This document shows, one piece after another, positions 1-13,880 of a stretch of DNA of 64,000 nucleotides. The first letter of the stretch is position 1, and each line of letters starts with the position of its first letter. The stretch comes from Avena insularis (taxonomy: Eukaryota > Streptophyta > Magnoliopsida > Poales > Poaceae): the NCBI GenBank assembly GCA_023614405.1, contig JAJUPC010000229.1:372001-436000 (forward strand), written 5' to 3'. A program made the position numbers and the translations under genes. Under the pieces are notes generated by a model, which made no database searches, had not been told where the DNA came from, and saw nothing but the letters and a program-made list of their open reading frames with translations.

Positions 1-494
1 CACATGCAATGACACTGGTGGATACATATGTGGTATGTGAAAAGAAGACACATGCAATGACTCCAGTTGTTGTTAGTAAAAACAACACACATGCAATGAC
101 ACTGGTGGATCCATGTGTGGTCTCTGAAGAGAACACACATTTCAATTATACTGGTGGATCCATATGTGGTATGTGAAAAGAACACACATGCAATGACTCA
201 AGTTGTTGTCAGTAAAAAGAACACACATGCAATGACACTGGTGGATCAATGTGTGGTCTCTGAAGAGAACACACATGCAATGACTCTGGTTGTTGTTAAT
301 AAAAAGAGCACACATGCAATAACACTAGTGGATCCATGTGTGGTCTCTGAAGAGAACACACATTTCAATGACACTGGTGGATCCATATGTGATATGTGAA
401 AAGAATAGTCATGAAATGACTCCAGTTGATGTTAGTAAAAAGAACACACATGAAATGACCCTGGTGGATCCACGTGTGGTCTCTGAAGAGAACA

Positions 495-756
495 CACATG
501 CAATGACACTGGTGGATCCATATGTGGTATGTGAAAAGAACACACATGCAATGACTCCAGTTGTTGTTAGTAAAAAGAACACACATGCAATGACACTAGT
601 GGATCCATGTGTGGTCTCTGAAGAGAACACACATGCAATGACTCTAGCGGTGGTTAATGAGAAGAACACACGTTTCAATGACACTGGTGGATCCATATGT
701 GGTATGTGAAAAGAATAGTCATGAAATGACTCCAGTTGTTGTTAGTAAAAAGAACA
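495..756 (+). repeat. Representative higher-order unit A-B-C-D-A'-B'
   Basis: This block shows the building plan clearly: A at 495-542, B at 543-581, C at 582-629, D at 630-668, a 49-bp A' at 669-717 and B' at 718-756. A' begins with a tttcaatg start in place of tgcaatg, one base longer than a normal A, and ends in aatagt rather than acacac. B' begins gtcatgaaatg. The A' start and the aatagtcatgaaatg junction recur through the array (for example near 411, 2761, 11801, 15371, 27079 and 33210) and can serve as a landmark for phasing larger repeats. Confidence 0.9.
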
Positions 757-3700
757 CACATACAATGACACTGGTCGATCCATGTGTGGTCTCTGAAGAG
801 AACACACATGCAATGACACTAGTGGATCCATATGTGGTATGTGAAAAGAACATAGATGGAATGACTCCATTTGTTGTTAGTAAAAAGAACACACATGTAA
901 TGACACTAGTGGATCCATGTGTGGTCTCTAAAGAGAACACACATACAATGACTCCAGCTGTGGTTAATGAGAAGAACACACATTTCAATGACACTGGTGG
1001 ATCCATGTGTGGTCCCTGAAGAAAACACATATGCAATGACTCGAGCTGTGGTTTATTGAGAAGAATACACATTTCAATGACACTGGTGGATCCATATGTG
1101 GTATGTGAAAAGAAGACACATGCATTGACTCTGGTTGTTGTTAATAAAAAGAGCACACATGCAATGACACTGGTGGATCCATGTGTGGTCTCCGAAGAGA
1201 ACACACATGCAATGACCCTGGTGGATCCGTATGTGGTATGTGAAAAGAACACACATGCAATGACTTCAGTTGTTGTTAGTAAAAAGAACACACATGCAAT
1301 GACACTGGTGGATCCATGTGTGGTCTCTGAAGAGAACACACATTTCAATGATACTGGTGGATCCAAATCTGGTATGTGAAAAGAACACACATGCAATGAC
1401 TCCGGTTGTTGTTAGTTAAAAGAACACACATGCAATGACACTAGTGGATCCATGTGTGGTCTCTGAAGAGAACACACATTTCAATGACACTAGTGGATCC
1501 ATATGTGGTATGTGAAAACAACACACATGCAATGACTCCAGTTGTTGTTAGTGAAAAGGACACACATGCAATGACACTGGTGGATCCATGTGTCGTCTCT
1601 GAAGAGAGCACACATGCAATGACTCTAATTGTGGTTAATGATAAGAACACACATTTCAATGACACTGGTGGATCTGTATGTGGTATGTGAAATGAACACA
1701 CATGCAATGACTCTGGTTGTTGTTAGTAAAAAGAGCACACATGCAATGACACTGGTGGATCCATGTGTGGTCTCTGAAGAGAACACACATGCAATGACGC
1801 TGGTGGATCCATATGTGGTATGTGAAAAGAACACACATGCAATGACTCTAGTTGTTGTTAGTAAAAAGAACACACCTGCAATGACACTGGTGGATCCATG
1901 TGTGGTCTCTGAAGAGAACACACATGCAATGACTCTAGCTGTGGTTAATGAGAACAACACACATTTCAATGACATTGGTGGATCCATATGTGGTATGTGA
2001 AAAGAATAGTCATGCAATGACTCCAGTGGTTGTTAGTAAAAAGAACACACATGCAATGACACTGGTGGATCCATGTGTGGTCTCAGAAGAGAACACACAT
2101 GCAATGACACTGGTGGATCCATATGTGGTATGTGAAAAGAACCCACATGCAATGACTCTAGTTGTTGTCAGTAAAAAGAACACACATGCAATGACACTGG
2201 TGGATCCATGTGTGGTCTCTGAAGAGAAGACACATTTCAATGACACTGGTGGATCCATATGTGGTATGTGAAAAGAACACACATGCAATGGATCTAGTTG
2301 TTGTTAGTAAGAAGGACACACATGGAATGACACTGGTGGATCCATGTGTGGTCTCTGAAGAGAACACACATGCAATGACTCTAGTTGTGGTTAATGATAA
2401 GAACACATATTTCAATGACACTGGTAGATCCTTATGTGGTATGTGAAAAGAACACACATGCAATGACTCTAGTTGTTGTTAGTAAAAAGGGCACACATGC
2501 AATGACACTTGTGGATCCATGTGGTGTCTCTGAAGAGAAATCACATGCAATGACGCTGGTGGATCCATATGTGGTATGTGAAAAGAAGACACATGCAATG
2601 ACTCCAGTTGTTGTTAGTAAAAAGAACACACATGCAATGACACTGGTGGATCCATGTGTGGTGTCTGAAGAGAACACGCATGCAATGACTCTAGCTGTGG
2701 TTAATGAGAAGAAAACACACATTTCAATGACACTGGTGGATCCATATGTGGTATGTGAAAAGAATAGTCATGAAATAACTCCAGTTGTTGTTAGTTAAAA
2801 GAACACACATACAATGACACTGGTGGATCCATGTGTGGTCTCTGAAGAGAACACACATGCAATGACACTAGTGGATCCATATGTGGTATGTGAAAAGAAC
2901 ACACATGGAATGACTCTAGTTGTTGTTCGTAAAAAGAACACACATGTAATGACACTTGTGGATCCATGTGTGGTCTTTTAAGAGAACACACATGCAATGA
3001 CTCTAGCTGTGGTTAATGAGAAGAACACACATTTGAATGACACTGCTGGATCCATGTGTGGTCTCTGAAGAGAACATACATGCAATGACACTGGTGGATC
3101 CATATGTGGAATGAATCTAGTTGTTGTTAGTAACAAGACCACACATGCAATGACACTCTTGGATCCATGTGTGGTCTCTGATGAGAACACACATTTCAAT
3201 GACACTGGTGGATCCATATGTTGTATGTGAAAAGAACACACATGCAATGACTCCAGTTGTTGTTATTAAAAAGAACACACATGCAATGACACTGGTAGAT
3301 CCATGTGTGGTCTCTGAAGAGAACACACATGCAATGACACTGGTGGATCCATATGTGGTATGTGAAAAGAACACAGATGCAATAACTCCAGTTGTTGTTA
3401 GTACGAAGAACAAACATGCAATGACACTGGTGGATCCATGTGTGGTCTCTAAAGAGAATACACATGCAATGACTCTAGCTATCGTTTATAGAGAAGAACA
3501 CACATTTCAATGACACTGGTGGTTCCATGTATGATCTCTGAAGAGAACACACATGCAATGACACTGTTGGATCCATATGTGGTATGTGAAAAGAACACAC
3601 ATGCACTGACTCCAGCTGTTGTTAGTAAAAAGAACACACATGTAATGACACTGGTGGATCTATGTGTGGTCTCTGAAGAGAACACACATTTCAATGATAC

Positions 3701-3972
3701 TGGTGGATCCATATGTGGTATTTGAAAAGAACACACATGCAATGACTCTAGTTGTTGTTAGTAAAAAGAACACACATGCAATGACACTAGTGGATGCATG
3801 TGTGGTCTCTGAAGAGACCACACATTTCAATGACACTAGTGGATCCATATGTGGTATGTGAAAATAACACACATGCAATGACTCGAGTTGTTGTTAGTAA
3901 AAAGGACACACATGCAATGACACTGGTGGATCCATGTGTGGTCTCTGAAGAACACACATGCAATGACTCTAG

Positions 3973-6900
3973 TTGTGGTTAATGATAAGAACACACATTT
4001 CAATGACACTAGTGGATCCACCTGTGGTATGTGAAAAGAACACACATGCAATGATTCTGGTTGTTGTTAGTAAAAAGAGCACACATGCAATGACACTGGT
4101 GGATCCATGTGTGGTCTCTAAAGAGAACACACATGCAATGACGTTGGTGGATCCATATGTGGTATTTGAAAAGACCACACATGCAATGACTCAAGTTGTT
4201 GTTAGTAAAAAGAACACACATGCAATGACACTGGTGGATCCATGTGTGGTCTCTGAAGAGAACACACATGCAATGACACTGGTGGATCCATATGTGGTAT
4301 GTGATAAGAACACACATGCAATGACTCCAGTTGTTGTTAGTAAAAAGAACACACATACAATGACACTGGTCGATCCATGTGTGGTCTCTGAAGAGAACAC
4401 ACATGCAATGACACTGGTGGATCCATATGTGGTATGTGAAAATAACACACATGGAATGACTCCATTTGTTGTTAGTAAAAAGAACACACATGTAATGACA
4501 CTGGTGGATCCATGTGTGGTCTCTGAAGAGAACACACATGCAATGACTCTAGCTGTGGTTAATGAGAAGACCACACATTTCAATGACACTGGTGGATCCA
4601 TGTGTGGTTTCTAAAGAGAACACACATGCAATGACACTGGTGGATCCATATGTGGTATGTGAAAAGAAAACACATGCAATGACTCCAGTTGTTGTTAGTA
4701 AAAAGAGCACACATGCAATGACACTGGTGGATCCATGTGTGGTCTCTAAAGAGAACACACATGCAATGGCCCTTGTGGATCCATGTGTGGTATATGAAAA
4801 GAACACACATGCAATGACTCTAGTTGTTGTTAGAAAAAAGAACACACATGCAATGACACTTGTGGATCCATGTGTGGTCTCTGAAGAGAACACACATGCA
4901 ATGACACTGGTGGATCCATATGTGGTATGTGATAAGAACACACATCAATGACTCCAGTTGTTGTTACTAAAAAGAACACACATACAATGACACTGGTGGA
5001 TCCATATGTGGTCTCGGAAGAGAACACACATGCAATGACTCTAGTTGTGGTTAATGATAAGAACACACATTTCAATGACACTAGTGGATCCATCTGTGGT
5101 ATGTGAAAACAACACACATGCAATGATTCTGGTTGTTGTTAGTAAAAAGAGCACACATGCAATGACACTAGTGGATCCATGTGTGGTCTCTAAAGAGAAC
5201 ACACATGCAATGACGTTGGTGGATCCATATGTGGTATTTGAAAAGACCACACATCCAATGGCTCCAGTTGTTGTTAGTAAAAAGAACACACATGCAATGA
5301 CACTGGTGGATCCATGTGTGGTCTCTGAAGAGAACACACATGCAATGACACTGGTGGATCCATATGTGGTATGTGATAAGAACACACATGCAATGACTCC
5401 AGTTGTTGTTAGTAAAAAGAACACACATACAATGACACTGGTCGATCCATGTGTGGTCTCTGAAGAGAACACACATGCAATGACACTGGTGGATCCATAT
5501 GTGGTATGTGAAAATAACACACATGGAATGACTCCATTTGTTGTTAGTAAAAAGAACACACATGTCATGACACTGGTGGATCCATGTGTGGTCTCTGAAG
5601 AGAACACACATGCAATGACTCTAGCTGTGGTTAATGAGAAGAACACACATTTCAATGACACTGGTGGATCCATGTGTGGTTTCTGAAGAGAACACACATG
5701 CAATGACACTGGTGGATCCATATGTGGTATGTGAAAAGAACACACATGCAATGACTCCAGTTGTTGTTAGTAAAAAGAGCACACATGCAATGACACTGGT
5801 GGATCCATGTGTGGTCTCTAAAGAGAACACACATGCAATGACGTTGGTGGATCCATATGTGGTATTTGAAAAGACCACACATGCAATGACTCCAGTTGTT
5901 GTTAGTAAAAAGAACACACATGCAATGACATCAGGATCCATGTGGTATCTGAAGAGAACACACATGCAATGACACTGGTGGATCCATATGTGGTATGTGA
6001 TAAGAACACACATGCAATGACTCCAGTTGTTGTTAGTAAAAAGAACACACATACAATGACACTGGTCGATCCATGTGTGGTCTCTGAAGAGAACACACAT
6101 GCAATGACACTGGTGGATCCATATGTGGTATGTGAAAATAACACACATGGAATGACTCCATTTGTTGTTAGTAAAAAGAACACACATGTAATGACACTGG
6201 TGGATCCATGTGTGGTCTCTGAAGAGAACACACATGCAATGACTCTAGCTGTGGTTAATGAGAAGAACACACATTTCAATGACACTGGTGGATCCATGTG
6301 TGGTGTCTGAAGAGAACACACATGCAATGACACTGGTGGATCCATATGTGGTATGTGAAAAGAACACACATGCAATGACTCCAGTTGTTGTTAGTAAAAA
6401 GAGCACACATGCAATGACACTGGTGGATCCATGTGTGGTCTCTAAAGAGAACACACATGCAATGACCCTGGTGGATCCATGTGTGGTATGTGAAAAGAAC
6501 ACACATGCAATGACTCTAGTTGTTGTTAGAAAAAAGAACACACATGCAATGACACTTGTGGATCCATGTGTGGTCTCTGAAGAGAACACACATGTAATGA
6601 CACTGGTGGATCCATATGTGGTATGTGATAAGAACACACATGCAATGACTCCAGTTGTTGTTACTAAAAAGAACACACATACAATGACACTGGTGGATCC
6701 ATATGTGGTCTCGGAAGAGAACACACATGCAATGACTCTAGTTGTGGTTAATGATAAGAACACACATTTCAATGACACTAGTGGATCCATCTGTGGTATG
6801 TGAAAAGAACACACATGCAATGATTCTGGTTGTTGTTAGTAAAAAGAGCACACATGCAATGACACTGGTGGATCCATGTGTGGTCTCTAAAGAGAACACA

Positions 6901-8590
6901 CATGCAATGACATTGGTGGATCCATATGTGGTATTTTAAAAGACCACACATGCAATGACTCCAGTTGTTGTTAGTAAAAAGAACACACATGCAACGACAA
7001 TGGTGGATCCATGTGTGGTCTCTGATGAGAACACACATGCAATGACACTGGTGGATCCATATGTGGTATGTGAAAAGAACACACATGCAATGACTCCAGT
7101 TGTTGTTAGTAAAAAGAGCACACATGCAATGACACTGGTGGATCCATGTGTGGTCTCTAAAGAGAACACACATGCAATGACCCTGGTGGATCCATGTGTG
7201 GTATGTGAAAAGAACACACATGCAATGACTCTAGTTGTTGTTAGTAAAAAGATAACACATGCAATGACACTTGTGGATCCATGTGTGGTCTCTGAAGAGA
7301 ACACACATGCAATGACACTGGTGGATCCATATGTGGTATGTGATAAGAACACACATCAATGACTCCAGTTGTTGTTACTAAAAAGAACACACATACAATG
7401 ACACTGGTGGATCCATATGTGGTCTCGGAAGAGAACACACATGCAATGACTCTAGTTGTGGTTAATGATAAGAACACACATTTCAATGACACTAGTGGAT
7501 CCATCTGTGGTATGTGAAAACAACACACATGCAATGATTCTGGTTGTTGTTAGTAAAAAGAGCACACATGCAATGACACTGGTGGATCCATGTGTGGTCT
7601 CTAAAGAGAACACACATGCAATGACGTTGGTGGATCCATATGTGGTATTTGAAAAGACCACACATGCAATGACTCCAGTTGTTGTTAGTAAAAAGAACAC
7701 ACATGCAATGACACTGGTGGATCCATGTGTGGTCTCTGAAGAGAACACACATGCAATGACACTGGTGGATCCATATGTGGTATGTGATAAGAACACACAT
7801 GCAATGACTCCAGTTGTTGTTAGTAAAAAGAACACACATACAATGACACTGGTCGATCCATGTGTGGTCTCTGAAGAGAACACACATGCAATGACACTGG
7901 TGGATCCATATGTGGTATGTGAAAATAACACACATGGAATGACTCCATTTGTTGTTAGTAAAAAGAACACACATGTAATGACACTGGTGGATCCATGTGT
8001 GGTCTCTGAAGAGAACATAGATGCAATGACTCTAGCTGTGGTTAATGAGAAGAACACACATTTCAATGACACTGGTGGATCCATGTGTGGTTTCTAAAGA
8101 GAACACACATGCAATGACACTGGTGGATCCATATGTGGTATGTGAAAAGAACACACATGCAATGACTCCAGTTGTTGTTAGTAAAAAGAGCACACCTGCA
8201 ATGACACTGGTGGATCCATGTGTGGTCTCTAAAGAGAACACACATGCAATGACCCTGGTGGATCCATGTGTGGTATGTGAAAAGAACACACATGCAATGA
8301 CTCTAGTTGTTGTTAGAAAAAAAAACACACATGCAATGACACTTGTGGATCCATGTGTGGTCTCTGAAGAGAACACACATGTAATGACACTGGTGGATCC
8401 ATATGTGGTATGTGATAAGAACACACATGCAATGACTCCAGTTGTTGTTACTAAAAAGAACACACATACAATGACACTGGTGGATCCATATGTGGTCTCG
8501 GAAGAGAACACACATGCAATGACTCTAGTTGTGGTTAATGATAAGAACACACATTTCAATGACACTAGTGGATCCATCTGTGGTATGTGA
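3973..8590 (+). repeat. Recently amplified block, 1072-bp and related spacings
   Basis: Near-identical segments of about 640 bp start at 3973, 5045 and 7456, and a partial copy starts at 8529. The spacings are 1072, 2411 and 1073 bp. A second set of about 545 bp at 6258 and 8045 is 1787 bp apart. The copies share private variants such as catctgtggtatgtg, gtatttgaaaagacc and the acatacaatg start of one C unit. Shared rare variants at fixed spacing mean that kilobase-size units were duplicated as blocks and not monomer by monomer. Some spacings look like sums of smaller units (1697 is 1072 plus 625), as expected from repeated unequal exchange. Confidence 0.8.
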
Positions 8591-11500
8591 AAAGAACACA
8601 CATGCAATGATTCTGGTTGTTGTTAGTAAAAAGAGCACACATGCAATGACACTGGTGGATCCATGTGTGGTCTCTAAAGAGAACACACATGCAATGACGT
8701 TGGTGGATCCATATGTGGTATTTGAAAACACCACACATGCAATGACTCCAGTTGTTGTTAGTAAAAAGAACACACATGCAATGACACTGGTGGATCCATG
8801 TGTGGTCTCTGAAGAGAACACACATGCAATGACACTGGTGGATCCATATGTGGTATGTGATAAGAACACACATGCAATGACTCCAGTTGTTGTTACTAAA
8901 AAGAACACACATACAATGACACTGGTGGATCCATATGTGGTCTCGGAAGAGAACACACATGCAATGACACTGGTGGATCCATATGTGGTATGTGAAAAGA
9001 ACACACATGGAATGACTCCATTTGTTGGTAGTAAAAAGAACACAGATGTAATGACACTGGTGGATCCATGTGTGGTCTCTGAAGAGAACACACGTGCAAT
9101 GACACTGGTGGATCCATATGTGGTATGTGAAAAGAACACACATGCAATGACTCTAGTTGTTGTTAGTAAAAAGAGCACACATGCAACGACACTGGTGGAT
9201 CCATATGTGGTATGTGAAAAGAACACACATGCAATGACTCCAGTTGTTGTTAGTAAAACGGACACACATGCAATGACACTGGTGGATCCATGTGTGGTCT
9301 CTGAAGAACACACATGCAATGACTCTAGTTGTGGTTAATGATAAGAACACACATTTCAATGACACTAGTGGATCCATATGTGGTATGTGAAAAGAACACA
9401 CATGCAATGACTCTCGTTGTTGTTAGTAAAAATAGCAGACATGCAATGACACTGGTGGATCCATGTGTGGTCTCTAAAGAGAACACACATGCAATGACGT
9501 TAGTGGTTCGATATGTGGTATTTGAAAATGCCACACATGCAATGACTCCAGTTGTTTTTAGTAAAAAGAACACACATGCAATGACACTAGTGGATCCTCG
9601 TGTGGTCTCTGAAGAGAACACACATGAAATGACATTGGTGGATCCATATGTGGTATGTGATAAGAACACACATGCAATGACTCCAGTTGTTGTTAGTAAA
9701 AAGAACACACATACAATGACAATGGTCGATCCATGTGTGGTCTCTGAAGAGAACACACATGCAATGAGACTGGTGGATCCATATGTGGTATGTGAAAATA
9801 ACACACATGGAATGACTCCATTTGTTGTTAGTAAAAAGAACACACATGTAATGACACTCGTGGATCCATGTGTGGTCTCTGAAGAGAACACACATGCAAT
9901 GACTCTAGCTGTGGTTAATGAGAAGAACACACATTTCAATGACACTGTGGATCCATGTGTGGTCTCTGAAGAGAACACACATGCAATGATACTGGTGGAT
10001 CCATATGTGGTATGTGAAAAGAACACACATGCAATGACTCCAGTTGTTGTTAGTAAAAAGAGCACACTTGCAATGACACTGGTGGATCCATGTGTGGTCT
10101 CTAAACAGAACACACATGCAATGACGCTGGTGGATCCATATGTGGTATCTGAAAAGAACACACATGCAATGACTCCAGTTGTTGTTAGTAAAAAGAACAC
10201 ACATGCAATGACACTAGTGGATCCATGTCTGATCTCTGAAGAGAACACACATGCAATGACTCTAGCTGTGGTTAATGAGAAGAACACAAATTTCAATGAC
10301 ACTGGTGGATCCATATGTGGTATGTGAAAAGAATAGTCATGCAATGACTCAACTTGTTGTTAGTAAAACGAACACACATGCAATGACACTGTTGGATCCA
10401 TGTGTGGTCTCTGAAGAGAACACACATGCAATGACACTGGTGGATCCATATGTGGTATGTGAAAAGAACACACATGCAATGACTCCAGTTGTTGTAAGTA
10501 AAAAAACACACATGCAATGACACTGGTGGATCCATGTCTGGTCTCTTAAGAGAACACACATGCAATCACTCTAGACGTGGTTAATGAGAAGAACACACAT
10601 TTCAATGACACTGGTGGATGCATATGTGGTATGTGAAAAGAATAGTCATGAAATGACTCGAGTTGTTGTTAGTAAAAAGAACACACATACAATGACACTG
10701 GTGGATCCATGTGTGGTCTCTGAAGAAAACACACATGCAATGACACTGGTGGATCCATGTGTGGTATGTGAAAAGAACACACATGGAATGACTCTAGTTG
10801 TTGTTAGTAAAAAGAACACACATGTAATGACACTGGTGGATCCATGTGTGGTCTTTGAAGAGAACACACATGCAATGACTCTAGCTGTGGTTAATGAGAA
10901 GAACACACATTTCAATGACACTGGTGGATCCATGTGTGGTCTCTGAAGAGAACACACATGCAATGACACTGATGGATCCATATTTGGTATCTGAAAAGAA
11001 CACACATGCGATGACTCTAGTTGTTGTTAGTAAAAAGAACACACATGCAATGACACTGGTCGATCCATGTGTGTTCTCTGAAGAGAACACACATGCAATG
11101 ACTCTAGCTGTGGTTAATGAGAAGAAGACACATTTCAATGACACTGGTGGATCCATGTGTGGTCTCTGAAGAGAACACACATGTAATGACACTTGTGGAT
11201 CCATATATGGTATTTGAAAAGAACAAACATGCAATGAATCCAGTTGTTGTTAGTAAAAAGAGCACACATGCAATGACACTGGTGGATCCATGTGTGGTCT
11301 CTAAAGAGAACACACCTGCAATGACCCTGGTGGATCCATATGTGGTATGTGAAAAGAACACACATGCAATGACTCTAGTTGTTGTTAGTAAAAAGAACAC
11401 ACATGCAATGACACTGGTGGATCCATGTGTGGTCTCTGAAGAGAACACACATGCAATGACACTGGTGGATCCATATGTGGTATGTGATAAGAACACACAT

Positions 11501-13880
11501 GCAATGACTCCAGTTGTTGTTAGTAAAAAGAACACACATAAAATGACACTAGTGGATCCATATGTGGTCTCTAAAGAGAACACACATGAAATGACACTGG
11601 TGGATCCATATGTGGTATGTGAAAAGAACACACATGGAATGACTCCATTTGTTGTTAGTTAAAAGAACACAGATGTAATGACACTAGTGGATCCATGTGT
11701 GGTCTCTGAAGAGAACACACATGCAATGACTCTAGCCATGGTTAATGATAAGAACACACATTTCAATGACACTGGTGGATCCATATGTGGTATGTGAAAA
11801 GAATAGTCATGAAATGACTCTAGTTGTTGTTAGTAAAAAGAACACACATGCAATGACACTAGTGGATCCAATTGTGGTCTCTAAAGAGAAAACACATGCA
11901 ATGACACTGGTGGATCCATATGTGGTATGTGAAAAGAAGGCACATGCGATGACACCAGTTGTTGTTAGTAAAAAGAACACACATGCAATGACACTGGTGG
12001 ATCCATGTGTGGTCTCTGAAGAGAACACACATGCAATGACTCTAGCTGTGGTTTATAGAGAAGAACACACATTTCAATGACACTAGTGGTTCCATGTGTG
12101 ATCTCTAAAGAGAACACACATGCAATGACACTGGTGGATCAATATGTGGTATGTGAAAAGAACACACATGCAATGACTCTAGTTGTTGTTAGTAAAAAGA
12201 ACACACATGCAATGACACTAGTGGATCCATGTGTGGTCTCTGATGAGAACACACATTTCAATGACACTGGTAGATCCATGTATGGTCTCTGAAGAGAACA
12301 CACATGCAATGACACTGGTGGATCCATATGTGGTATGTGAAAAGAACACGCATGCAATGACTCCAGTTGTTGTTAGTAAAAAGAACCCACATGCAATGAC
12401 ACTGGTGGATCCATGTGTGGTTTCTGAAGAGAACACACATGCAATGACTCAAGATGTGGTTAATGAGAAGAACACACATTTCAATGACAATGGTGGATCC
12501 ATCTGTGGTATGTGAAAAGAATAGTCATGAAATGACTCTAGTTGTTGTTAGTAAAAATAACACACATGCAATGACACTAGTGGATCCATATGTGGTCTGT
12601 GAAGAGAACACACATGCAATGACACTAGTGGATCCATAAGTGGTATGTGAAAAGAACGCACATGCAATGACTCCAGTTGTTGTTAGTAAAAAGAACACAC
12701 ATGCAATGATCACTCGTGGACCCATGTGTGGTCTCTGAAGAGAACACACATCCAATGACTCTAGCTATGGTTTATAGAGAAGAACACACATTTCAATGAC
12801 ACTGGTGGTTCCATGTGTGATCTCTGAAGAAAACACACATTTCAATGATACTGGTGGATCCATATGTGGTATGTGAAAAGAACACACATGCAGTGACTCT
12901 AGTTGTTGTCAGTAAAAAGAACACATATGCAATGACACTGGTGGATCCATGTGTGGTCTCTGAAGAGAACACACATTTCAATGACACTAGTGGATCCATA
13001 TGTGGTATGTGAAAAGAACACACATGCAATGAATCCAGTTGTTGTTAGTAAAAAGTACACACATGCAATGACACTGGTGGATCCATGTGTGGTATCTGAA
13101 GAGAACACACATGCAATGACTCTAGTAGTGGTTAATGATAAAAACACACATTTTAATGACACTGGTGGATCCATATGTGGTATGTGAAAAGAACACACAT
13201 GCAATGACTCTGGTTGTTGTTAGGAAAAAGAGCACACATGCAATGACACTGGTGGATCCATGTGTGGTCTCTGAAGAGTACACACATGCAATGACGCTGG
13301 TGGATCCATATGTGGTATGTGAAAAGAACACAGATGCAATGACTCCAGTTGTTGTTAGTAAAAAGAACACACATGCAATAACACTGGTGGATCCATGTGT
13401 GGTGTCTGAAGAGAACACACATGCAATGACTCTAGCTGTGGTTAATGAGAAGAACACAGATTTCAATGACACTGGTGGATGCATATGTCGTATGTGAAAA
13501 GAATAGTCATGAAATGACTCTAGTTTTTGTTAGTAAGAAGAACACACATCCAACGACACTGGTGGATCCATGTGTGGTCTCTGAAGAGAACACACATGCA
13601 ATGACACTGGTGGATCCATATGTGGTATGTGAAAAGAACACACATGCAATGACTCTAGTTGTTGTTAGTAAAAAGAACACAGATACAATGACACTGGTAG
13701 ATCCATGTATGGTCTCTGAAGAGAACACACATGCAATAACACTGGTGGATCCATATGTGGTATGTGAAAAGAACACGCATGCAATGACTCCAGTTGTTGT
13801 TAGTAAAAAGAACCCACATGCAATGACACTGGTGGATCCATGTGTGGTTTCTGAAGAGAACACACATGCAATGACTCAAG

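Noticed and set aside
9325..10344. Open frames of 332-339 codons on both strands of the array
   Set aside because: They arise because monomer lengths are multiples of three and the frames lack stops. They overlap on opposite strands, repeat the same peptide, start at arbitrary TTG or ATG codons and end at each 49-bp variant. No gene structure is supported.
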